Assembly: GCA_013288545.1 (NCBI GenBank) | Contig: JABDBR010000004.1 | Location: forward strand, 33,834-66,644 | DNA: 32,811 bases | DNA from: Nitrososphaerota archaeon | Lineage (GTDB): Archaea; Thermoproteota; Nitrososphaeria; Nitrososphaerales; Nitrosopumilaceae | Direction: 5' to 3' | Shown here: positions 12,875 through 19,361 of the stretch, in pieces | Layout: each line of letters begins with the position of its first letter | Numbering within the stretch: position 1 is the stretch's first letter | Notes under the pieces: generated by a model | Told to the model about the DNA's origin: nothing | Databases searched by the model: none | The model's input: the letters and a program-made list of their open reading frames with translations, nothing else | Made by a program: the position numbers and the translations under genes

Positions 12875-13957
12875 TTATGTAGCTGCCGCATCTTTCATCT
12901 CATCACTTAGCTGAGATGCAAGAACACTACACCTGGCTGCAACATTTTTTGCCACAGTCATAAATGACTGGGACATTGTAGAATTCGGATCAGATACAAG
13001 TACTGGTCGTCCACTATCAGAGCCTTCCATGATACCAGGATTTAGTGGAATTCCTCCCAAGAATTGTAGTTCGTGTTTTTCACTCATTCTTTTTGCACCA
13101 TCTTTTCCAAAGATGTAATGTTTTTCAGTACATTTTGGACATGTAAAATAGCTCATGTTTTCTATGACACCCATGATTGGTATGTTTAGTTTCTGAAACA
13201 TTCCAAATGCTTTTACTGCAATATTGCTTGCAACATCTTGTGGAGTTGTAACAACAACAATCCCAGTAATTGGTATAGTCTGTGCAAGTGTAAGAGGAAT
13301 ATCTCCAGTACCAGGAGGAAGGTCTACTATGAGATAATCAAGGTCAGACCAGTTTGTATCAACAAGAAATTGTTTTAAAATTCCAGAAATTATTGGTCCC
13401 CTGTAAATTGCAGCCTGATGAGCCTGCTCTGCAAAAAAACCAAATGATACGACTTTGATCCCGTGGGATTCCACTGGCTGTAATTTATTATTGTCAACTT
13501 CCATTGCGGCTTTTGCCATTCCAAGCATCAATGGTACACTTGGTCCATAGATATCCGCATCAAGTAGGCCAACCTTTGCGCCAGTCTTTGCCAATGCAAG
13601 AGCCAAGTTTACAGATACCGTAGTTTTACCTACACCACCTTTTCCACTTGCAATTCCTATGATGTTTTTGACAGTTGGCAGCATCTGGTCAATGCTAAGA
13701 GATCTTCCTTCCATGACTTTGGCAGTTACCTTTAGATCAAGTTTTGAGATCTCTTTGATTGAGGAGATTGCAGCCCTCACGTCTTGCTCTATTTCATCAT
13801 TGAATGGACAAGCAGGAGTGGTAAGTTCAAGTGTAAATTTTAATTCGCTTCCGTTTATCTCAAGATCTTTTATCATACCCATTGATACGATGCTCTTCTT
13901 GAGATCTGGATCGATTACAGTGCTCAAAGTGGAAAGTACTTGATCAACTGAGACCAT
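12875..13957 (-). CDS. Mrp/NBP35-type Fe-S cluster carrier ATPase
   Basis: 360 residues. An N-terminal MIP18/DUF59 domain (about 1-85, with LELTTPACPFNDEIE) is fused to a P-loop ATPase with GIASGKGGVGKTTVSVNLAL (about 106-125), a switch segment DADIYGPSVP and the cluster-binding CPKC in YFTCPKCTEKH. This is the standard archaeal ApbC/Mrp architecture for delivering 4Fe-4S clusters to apoproteins. The length and motifs are normal. TATA TTTAAATA (minus sense, 13981-13988) is centred 27 nt upstream of the ATG, so the mRNA is probably leaderless. Confidence 0.95.
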   Translation of the reverse strand: MVSVDQVLSTLSTVIDPDLKKSIVSMGMIKDLEINGSELKFTLELTTPACPFNDEIEQDVRAAISSIKEISKLDLKVTAKVMEGRSLSIDQMLPTVKNIIGIASGKGGVGKTTVSVNLALALAKTGAKVGLLDADIYGPSVPLMLGMAKAAMEVDNNKLQPVESHGIKVVSFGFFAEQAHQAAIYRGPIISGILKQFLVDTNWSDLDYLIVDLPPGTGDIPLTLAQTIPITGIVVVTTPQDVASNIAVKAFGMFQKLNIPIMGVIENMSYFTCPKCTEKHYIFGKDGAKRMSEKHELQFLGGIPLNPGIMEGSDSGRPVLVSDPNSTMSQSFMTVAKNVAARCSVLASQLSDEMKDAAAT

Positions 13958-13980
13958 AAATTAAAAAATCCTGAATACGA

Positions 13981-13988
13981 TATTTAAA
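13981..13988 (-). promoter_or_regulatory. TATA box of the Mrp gene
   Basis: TTTAAATA on the minus strand, centred 27-28 nt before the Mrp ATG at 13957. The spacing is that of a leaderless archaeal promoter. The divergent rpo7 gene starts at 14059, so the 101-bp gap must hold promoters in both directions. Confidence 0.6.
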
Positions 13989-14058
13989 CATAGGCAAAAA
14001 TAATATCCTAGTCATCCAAAGATTCATAAATTCAATTTTTCTGTCTTTGCTTAGGTTC

Positions 14059-14679
14059 ATGTTTTCTATATCGACCCTTACTGATGTAGTTAGAATACCG
14101 CCTAAATTATTTGGGGAATCACTCAAAAAGGCAGCAATCACAATCCTTAGAGAAAAATATGAGAGCATGATAAATCCAGAGCTTGGTTATGTCATCATGA
14201 TACTTGAGACCAAGGTAGAAAAAATGGGCAAAGTGATTGCAGGAGACGGCGGTACATATCATAGAGTAGAATTTACAGCATTAACATTTTCACCAAAACT
14301 CCAAGAAATTGTACGTGGAGAAATTGTCGAGATTACAGACTTTGGAGCATTTGTCAGAATTGGTGCAACAGATGCATTGTTACACTTGTCACAGATCATG
14401 GATGACTATCTCAAAAGTGATGTCAAGTCTGGCATGATCCTTGCAAACCAAAGTGGAAGAACAATGAAGATTGGAACAACACTTCGTGCAAGAATCACTG
14501 CAGTATCAATTGGCAAGACAGCAGCAATGAAAGTTGGAATCACATGCAGACAACCATTCTTGGGTGCAGATGAATGGATTGAAGAAGAGATAAAGAAAGC
14601 CAAGGCACCAGCTGCTGCAGTAACACCAGAGAAGACAAAAAAACCAGAAGCCGAGAAAGGAAAGAAGTCAGACAAGTGA
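14059..14679 (+). CDS. rpo7: RNA polymerase subunit Rpo7 (RpoE', Rpb7 homologue)
   Basis: 206 residues from ATG 14059, which follows AGGTT; a TTG four codons earlier (14047) is the alternative. The N-terminal tip domain has DVVRIPPKLFG, and the OB/S1 domain (about 80-170) has VRGEIVEITDFGAFVRIG and the LLHLSQI motif. The end is a Lys/Ala/Pro-rich tail of about 30 residues that looks disordered. Rpo7 with Rpo4 forms the polymerase stalk, binding RNA and helping open the promoter. It is the first gene of a run with spt4 (6 nt) and nadC (1 nt). Confidence 0.95.
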   Translation: MFSISTLTDVVRIPPKLFGESLKKAAITILREKYESMINPELGYVIMILETKVEKMGKVIAGDGGTYHRVEFTALTFSPKLQEIVRGEIVEITDFGAFVRIGATDALLHLSQIMDDYLKSDVKSGMILANQSGRTMKIGTTLRARITAVSIGKTAAMKVGITCRQPFLGADEWIEEEIKKAKAPAAAVTPEKTKKPEAEKGKKSDK

Positions 14680-14685
14680 TAACAG

Positions 14686-14874
14686 ATGGTTAGAGAACTG
14701 GCTTGTCGTAAATGCAAATTTGTCACAGTGGGAAAAGTATGCCCGATATGCAAATCATCTGATCTAAGTCCAGACTGGAGTAGTTCAGTTCTTGTTGTAG
14801 ACCCAACAAACTCTCTTGTTGCCAAATCTCTTGGAATAAAAGAGAAAGGCAAGTATGCCCTCAAGGTAACATAG
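14686..14874 (+). CDS. spt4: Transcription elongation factor Spt4 (RpoE'')
   Basis: 62 residues with the Spt4 zinc site C7-x2-C10 and C19-x2-C22 (ELACRKCKFVTVGKVCPICK), followed by the WSSSVLVVDP strand and an IKEKGKYALKV end. With Spt5 it forms the processivity clamp factor on RNA polymerase. Archaeal spt4 next to rpo7 is a classical arrangement. It lies 6 nt after rpo7. Confidence 0.95.
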   Translation: MVRELACRKCKFVTVGKVCPICKSSDLSPDWSSSVLVVDPTNSLVAKSLGIKEKGKYALKVT

Positions 14875-14875
14875 G

Positions 14876-15703
14876 TTGCAATCAAGTGCAAAAAAACAAC
14901 TAGAAAGATTTCTTGCCGAAGACATCAAGAGCGGAGACATTACAAGCAAATTACTTGCAAGGAAAAAAATTACTGCAAATATAATATCTCGTGAAAATAG
15001 CATAATTGCAGGTGTTACCTATGCAAAAGAGATTTTCACCTCACGAAGATGTATAGTTACCATACACAGAAAAGATGGACAGACCGTAGCCCCCAACCAA
15101 AAGATTATGACAATTTCCGGTGATACCTACGCCATATTATCATGTGAGAGAACTGCATTAAATTTAATGTCAAGAATGAGTGGCATTGCAAACCAGACAA
15201 GTGCATATGTAAAAAAAATCCATGCTGCCAATCCCAAAGTTGGACTATATTCTACAAGAAAGACAGCACCGGGCCTTAGAATCTTTGACAAGGATGCAGT
15301 AGCCATAGGTGGCGGACACAGACACAGAATGTCACTTGACCAGATGGTTATGATAAAGGACAATCACATTGCTGCATCAGACTCGTTCTTTGATCTAGTC
15401 AAGCGCGCAAAACTTGCACACAAGAAAATTGAGGTTGAAGTGGAAAATCTTGATGATGCAATTACTGCTGCAAGAGAAGGCGCATACATAATCATGCTAG
15501 ACAACATGCCTCCCCCAAAGATTAGAAAGATAATAAAAAAACTAGAGCAACTCAAGCTTAGAGATAAAGTAAAGATAGAGGCATCAGGCGGAATAAATTA
15601 TTCTAATGTAGGACAATATGCCAGATCAGGCGTAGATATGATATCCATTGGAAGACTGACAAGTTCTGTTTCAGGTCTTGATCTGAGCCTAGAAGTTAAT
15701 TGA
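14876..15703 (+). CDS. nadC: Nicotinate-nucleotide pyrophosphorylase (carboxylating), quinolinate phosphoribosyltransferase
   Basis: 275 residues from a TTG directly behind the spt4 stop. Motifs: EDIKSGDITS near the start, ERTALNLMSRMSGIA, STRKTAPGLR, GGGHRHRMSLDQMVMIKDNH, the VEVENLDDA barrel strand, and ASGGINYSNVGQYARSGVD, which binds the phosphoribosyl group. It converts quinolinate and PRPP to nicotinate mononucleotide in NAD synthesis. The 3' end overlaps the convergent nadA by 8 nt. Being third in an RNA-polymerase-subunit operon ties its expression to growth-related transcription genes while the other NAD genes are on the opposite strand. Confidence 0.95.
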   Translation: MQSSAKKQLERFLAEDIKSGDITSKLLARKKITANIISRENSIIAGVTYAKEIFTSRRCIVTIHRKDGQTVAPNQKIMTISGDTYAILSCERTALNLMSRMSGIANQTSAYVKKIHAANPKVGLYSTRKTAPGLRIFDKDAVAIGGGHRHRMSLDQMVMIKDNHIAASDSFFDLVKRAKLAHKKIEVEVENLDDAITAAREGAYIIMLDNMPPPKIRKIIKKLEQLKLRDKVKIEASGGINYSNVGQYARSGVDMISIGRLTSSVSGLDLSLEVN

Positions 15704-16661
15704 TTGCAAGCATGCGTTCTATTGCAATCTGGGCCTTGTCTGCAATATTTTTTGGAACTTTAACTTGATACTTGTTTTCTTGCAGTGATGCATACACTTT
15801 GTCAAGTGTTATCATCTTCATGTACTTGCAGATGGCATTCTCAGACATTGGGATGAACTTTTTGTCTGGGTTTTGTTTTCGCATCCTATACAAGATGCCA
15901 GTCTCTGTTGCTACAACAAATTGCTTTGATGGAGAGGTTTTGGCATAGTTCATCATTCCTTCTGTGGACAAGATTTGGACTTGTCTTGAACCATAATCTC
16001 CTGATGCAATATCATACATTACTGAAGAGGTGCAACTACACTCTGGGTGGACCAAAAATTCTGCATTGGCGTGCTCGCGTAATTTTTCCTGCACATCCTG
16101 AGATCGTATGCCTGCATGTACATGGCATTCACCTGCCCAGATGAACATGTTTTCTCTGTTTGTCATCTTTGCAACATAAGAGCCCAGGAACATGTCAGGC
16201 AAGAAGAGAACTTCTCTGTCTTCTGGGATTGATTTTACAACATTTACGGCATTAGATGAAGTACAACAATAATCAAGCTCTGCTTTTACTTCTGCTGATG
16301 TATTGACATAGCCTACTGTGATTGCCTTTGGGTGCTCTGACTTCCATTTTCTGAGCTCATCAGCATTGATGGTATCAGCAAGTGAGCAGCCAGCTGCCAA
16401 GTCAGGAATGAGGACAGTCTTGTCAGGACAGGTTATTGCGGCAGTTTCTGCCATAAAGTGAACACCGCAAAAAAGTATGGTCTTGTGATCAGTCTTTGCA
16501 GCCTGTCTTGATAGCCCTAACGAATCACCTACATAATCTGCTACATCCTGTACTTCTGGTAATTGGTAATTATGAGCAAGAATGAGAACATCCTTTTCTT
16601 TTTTGAGTTTTAATATCTCAGACTTGATGTCCATATACGAAATATCATAGTATTTGTTCAT
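15696..16661 (-). CDS. nadA: Quinolinate synthase A
   Basis: 321 residues. It condenses iminoaspartate with dihydroxyacetone phosphate to quinolinate and carries an oxygen-sensitive 4Fe-4S cluster. The three expected cluster cysteines are present: C92 in AAGCSLAD, C179 in WAGECHVH and C278 in NAICKYMK. Other family segments are LAHNYQLPEVQDVADYVGDS and HPECSC. A second ATG at 16634 (MDIKSEI) is an alternative start. It follows nadX on the same strand after a 65-nt gap and ends overlapping nadC. Confidence 0.95.
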   Translation of the reverse strand: MNKYYDISYMDIKSEILKLKKEKDVLILAHNYQLPEVQDVADYVGDSLGLSRQAAKTDHKTILFCGVHFMAETAAITCPDKTVLIPDLAAGCSLADTINADELRKWKSEHPKAITVGYVNTSAEVKAELDYCCTSSNAVNVVKSIPEDREVLFLPDMFLGSYVAKMTNRENMFIWAGECHVHAGIRSQDVQEKLREHANAEFLVHPECSCTSSVMYDIASGDYGSRQVQILSTEGMMNYAKTSPSKQFVVATETGILYRMRKQNPDKKFIPMSENAICKYMKMITLDKVYASLQENKYQVKVPKNIADKAQIAIERMLAIN

Positions 16662-16726
16662 CTTTAAAGCGTCATGATGTTGACAAATTTATTGCCACAA
16701 TCAATCCAAATGGCAAAATTTACCAT

Positions 16727-17545
16727 TCACGTGCCTATGTTAAGGGGAGCACCGCAAATCTTTCTGAGGCATTCTATTGCAGCAAGTATTGCAAGCCTAC
16801 TCGTCTTGGGATTATCAGGGCTTGGCACATTTTCCACCTTTATTGAAAATCTTCCAAACTTTCCTTCAGCCTGGATTTCATGAGTATTCTTGTCAGTGTT
16901 AGGGTCTGCAACTATCTTTACCCTGGTCTTTTCACTGCCAATTCCTGCAAGACTGAGAAGTGCGGCAACATTGATGTTTGCAGGAAATAACCTTACTGCT
17001 TCTTGCGCACTTCCTTCATAGATTATTGTAGATTGGGTGATTTTATCAGGATCAATGGGAGATGTTTCAAAGAATTTTGCGCCCTTCAATGCTTTTGGGT
17101 TTTTTGTGGTTACAAGTGTTACAGAGTCAAGTTCGTCCTTTACGGCACGGATTCCATCAAGCCCAATTATTGCACCAGATGGAAGATAGACGCGTTTGTT
17201 AAAGTCCTGGCATCCATCCATGACAATATCAAATATAGACTCGTCCAAGAGCGCACCCACGCTCATTATCATCACATCTTTTCTATTTTGCAATATGCTC
17301 AGTATGTCATCTTTTACTGCATCTTGGGAAGCCGCCTCGATTATCATATCAACTGGAGACGCTGCAAGTAAACCGACATTTTCGGTTACAATAGGTTTGT
17401 TTTGTAACTTGGCAACTAGATTTTTTGAATTTTCTTTTGAGAAATCATAGACATGGGTAAGTTTAGCAGAGATTTTGCCAGAATCGATTGCAAGTGCGAT
17501 CTCTGATCCTATAGCACCGCATCCAAGTAATCCCACTCGCTTCAA
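16727..17545 (-). CDS. nadX: L-aspartate dehydrogenase (NAD pathway)
   Basis: 272 residues from a TTG. The N-terminal Rossmann motif GLLGCGAIGSEIA and the family-typical NINVAALLSLAGIGSEKTRV segment identify aspartate dehydrogenase. It makes iminoaspartate from aspartate with NAD(P)+, replacing the oxygen-using aspartate oxidase NadB. It supplies NadA, whose gene follows 65 nt downstream, so nadX-nadA is probably an operon. The promoter region holds ATATAAAA (minus, 17589-17596) and two palindromes (17575-17591 and 17607-17622), so regulated expression is likely. Confidence 0.92.
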   Translation of the reverse strand: MKRVGLLGCGAIGSEIALAIDSGKISAKLTHVYDFSKENSKNLVAKLQNKPIVTENVGLLAASPVDMIIEAASQDAVKDDILSILQNRKDVMIMSVGALLDESIFDIVMDGCQDFNKRVYLPSGAIIGLDGIRAVKDELDSVTLVTTKNPKALKGAKFFETSPIDPDKITQSTIIYEGSAQEAVRLFPANINVAALLSLAGIGSEKTRVKIVADPNTDKNTHEIQAEGKFGRFSIKVENVPSPDNPKTSRLAILAAIECLRKICGAPLNIGT

Positions 17546-17574
17546 TCTAAACTTGCTAAAGACTTGTCCATGTT

Positions 17575-17591
17575 AAATCTGTTACAGATTT
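17575..17591 (-). promoter_or_regulatory. Candidate operator at the nadX promoter: AAATCTG-TTA-CAGATTT
   Basis: A perfect 7-3-7 inverted repeat on the start-site side of the TATA box ATATAAAA (minus, 17589-17596). With the TATA centre at about 17592 the transcription start should fall near 17567, so the palindrome fills the gap between TATA and start. Binding here would block RNA polymerase, as with many archaeal repressors. The regulator is unknown. Confidence 0.55.
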
Positions 17592-17606
17592 TATATGGTT
17601 TACGAG

Positions 17607-17622
17607 ATATCTTGAAAGATAT
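17607..17622. promoter_or_regulatory. 16-bp palindrome ATATCTT-GA-AAGATAT upstream of nadX
   Basis: A perfect 7-2-7 inverted repeat upstream of the nadX TATA box, its centre about 22 bp from the TATA centre. The same arms with a TT centre occur at 18453-18468 ahead of the proline dehydrogenase gene. An upstream position would suit an activator or a second operator. No protein partner is known from this window. Confidence 0.5.
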
Positions 17623-17731
17623 TGTAGTTGAAGAAATCCTGTTTTCCTTGAAAAAATAGACATCTTAGAGCAAGTGTAAGAGATCAAAATTTTTCATTAT
17701 TTCATGTGAAAGGAGATTGCAGTCAACAATG

Positions 17732-17806
17732 ATCACTAAAACTAAGGATCATGGTTCATACAATCATTAAAATGAAAGATGGTGCTACATATAACCACTA
17801 AAATGA
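17732..17806 (+). repeat. Imperfect 31-bp direct repeats (two full units, one partial)
   Basis: Units begin at 17732, 17763 and 17794, exactly 31 bp apart, each starting A(T/C)CA(C/T)TAAAA. Units 1 and 2 agree at 22 of 31 positions; unit 3 keeps the first 13 or so bases and runs into the start of the 17803 gene. They lie in the gap between nadX and the receiver-protein pair. They may be a regulatory array or the remnant of a small duplication. Confidence 0.4.
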
Positions 17807-17994
17807 GATATTTTGGTAAATCAGAGGTACAATATGGCTATTGCCAGTACGAGATTTGGCTGAATAACATTAAACTCTTTTCCAGTTTTGGCAACTACAA
17901 TGTTGTAGAAGATTTTTCTACAATGTATAAAAATAAAGAATATCACATATACCTGAAGACATTTGGAAACAATTCAGAGGCAATAATTTTATGA
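17803..17994 (+). CDS. Small hypothetical protein coupled to the receiver protein
   Basis: 63 residues from ATG 17803 (the frame is open from ATG 17779, inside the 31-bp repeats, but the shorter start is preferred). It is rich in Tyr/Phe/Asn (RYFGKSEVQYGYCQYEIW ... FSSFGNYNVVEDF) and is predicted to be beta-rich. No signal peptide or helix anchor. No family recognised. Its TGA overlaps the ATG of the next gene (ATGA), which argues for a real, translationally coupled gene with the receiver protein as functional partner. Confidence 0.5.
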   Translation: MRYFGKSEVQYGYCQYEIWLNNIKLFSSFGNYNVVEDFSTMYKNKEYHIYLKTFGNNSEAIIL

Positions 17995-18383
17995 AAGATG
18001 TACCACACCGTAAAAAAATAATGGTGGTTGAGGAAGAACAGGACATGGCATTATCAATAAAACAAGCATTAGAGACAAATGGTTTTTCAATAGAAATATT
18101 TACTGATCCAATTTTGGCACTAAAAAAATTCAAAAGAAATTCACATGACTACAGCTTGGTAATCATAGACATGAAGATGATTCTCATGTCAGCATTTGAA
18201 TTTATGAGAGAAATAAAAATAGAAAATTCAGAGATCAAAGTGCTTTTAATTACAACGTTTGAGATAAAACCGCTAGAATTCAGCAGGGTGTTACCATCAG
18301 TCAAGATAGAAGGGCTGATTGAAAAACCATCTTTATTAAACAAAATCATACCATCTGTACACGAGATACTAGATCCCCAGTAG
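17991..18383 (+). CDS. Stand-alone response-regulator receiver protein
   Basis: 130 residues, one receiver (REC) domain and no output domain. The fold landmarks are an acidic pair E14/E15 after the first strand (IMVVEEE), phospho-acceptor D60 (LVIIDMKM), Thr 88 or 89 (VLLITTF) and K112 (LIEKPS), so phosphorylation should be possible. The usual MPxMDG turn after the Asp is replaced by MKMILMSAFEFM, lacking the Pro and Gly. No histidine kinase lies in the window. It could act as a CheY-like protein or by partner binding. It follows the small 17803 gene with a 4-nt overlap. Confidence 0.85.
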   Translation: MKDVPHRKKIMVVEEEQDMALSIKQALETNGFSIEIFTDPILALKKFKRNSHDYSLVIIDMKMILMSAFEFMREIKIENSEIKVLLITTFEIKPLEFSRVLPSVKIEGLIEKPSLLNKIIPSVHEILDPQ

Positions 18384-18452
18384 GTAGAACGGGCACCATA
18401 GAAAATATGCTTGCATCCAAGCAAATGATATGTACCTAACGTTAATTGATTA

Positions 18453-18468
18453 ATATCTTTTAAGATAT
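18453..18468 (+). promoter_or_regulatory. 16-bp palindrome ATATCTT-TT-AAGATAT at the PRODH promoter
   Basis: A perfect 7-2-7 inverted repeat centred 25.5 nt before the TTG start of the proline dehydrogenase gene (18486), so it includes or overlaps the TATA element (TTTTAAGATATA). The same 14 arm bases are found at 17607-17622 ahead of nadX. A protein bound here would cover the TBP site and repress. Confidence 0.5.
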
Positions 18469-18485
18469 AGTATTAGTGACAAAAG

Positions 18486-19361
18486 TTGGAAAAACACGAA
18501 TCGACATTAATTGAAAAGATCCTGTTCAAGATAGCAAAGCAGTGGATAGCAGGAGATACAATGGAAGACGCCCTCAAATCTGCGCGCCAGGCAAATAGAA
18601 ACGGCATGGGTGCAATTTTGAACAAGCTCGGAGAGCATGTTACATCAAAACAAAAAGTCAACCAAACAGTCTTGGACTATCTCACACTTGTCTCAAACTT
18701 GCGTAGATCAAAAATTACTGGTGGGTTATCAATAAAACCAACACAGGCTGGGCTTGCCATCAGTGCAAAAGAGTGTCTTGGAAATCTAGATACAATAATA
18801 GAAAAAGCATTACAGTTCCAGTCTTTTGTTTGGATAGACATGGAATCATCAGAATTCACAGATGACACATTTAGGATATACCTTAGCCTCTTTGAAAAAT
18901 ACGAACGATTAGGTGTAGTCATACAAGCCAATCTCAAACGTACCCAGAGTGATCTTGACATGCTTTTAAAAAATGGAGCCAAAATTCGCCTTGTCAAAGG
19001 GGCATATCATGAAAATTCAAAGAATGCATACAAAACAAGACATGAGGTAGATGAAAACTATAGAAAATTGATGAGTGTTTTGTTTGAGCGTGGAAATGAG
19101 TTTGCAATTGCAACACATGATTCCAAGTTAATCGATCGTGCAACTGATTTATCAAAAAAGCATGAACGAAAATTTGAATTCCAGATGCTAAAAGGGATAC
19201 GTGATGAGTTAAAACCTATTTTGATAAAAAGTGGATTTACAGTTTCAGAATATATTCCATATGGGACAAATTGGCTTCCTTATTCCATCAGAAGACTAAA
19301 GGAGAGAAAACGTAACATACTTCTCCTTGGAAGTTCCTTTATTCACTCACACCGGGTCTGA
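18486..19361 (+). CDS. Proline dehydrogenase
   Basis: 291 residues from a TTG. This is a monofunctional PRODH: an (beta-alpha)8 barrel FAD enzyme oxidising proline to pyrroline-5-carboxylate and passing electrons to the quinone pool. Family segments are ISIKPTQ-type GGLSIKPTQAGL, the VWIDMESSEFTD strand, RLVKGAYHE, FAIATHDSKLI, EFQMLKGIRDELK and the C-terminal IPYGTNWLPYSIRRLKER that binds FAD and substrate. The partner P5C dehydrogenase is convergent and overlaps its 3' end by 19 nt. The start codon sits at the leaderless distance from the palindromic promoter at 18453-18468. Confidence 0.93.
   Translation: MEKHESTLIEKILFKIAKQWIAGDTMEDALKSARQANRNGMGAILNKLGEHVTSKQKVNQTVLDYLTLVSNLRRSKITGGLSIKPTQAGLAISAKECLGNLDTIIEKALQFQSFVWIDMESSEFTDDTFRIYLSLFEKYERLGVVIQANLKRTQSDLDMLLKNGAKIRLVKGAYHENSKNAYKTRHEVDENYRKLMSVLFERGNEFAIATHDSKLIDRATDLSKKHERKFEFQMLKGIRDELKPILIKSGFTVSEYIPYGTNWLPYSIRRLKERKRNILLLGSSFIHSHRV

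Noticed and set aside
17546-17802. Possible tRNA or structured RNA in the gap before the receiver genes
   Set aside because: I find no cloverleaf arms, TpsiC sequence or CCA-like end; only palindromes and the 31-bp repeats are supported.
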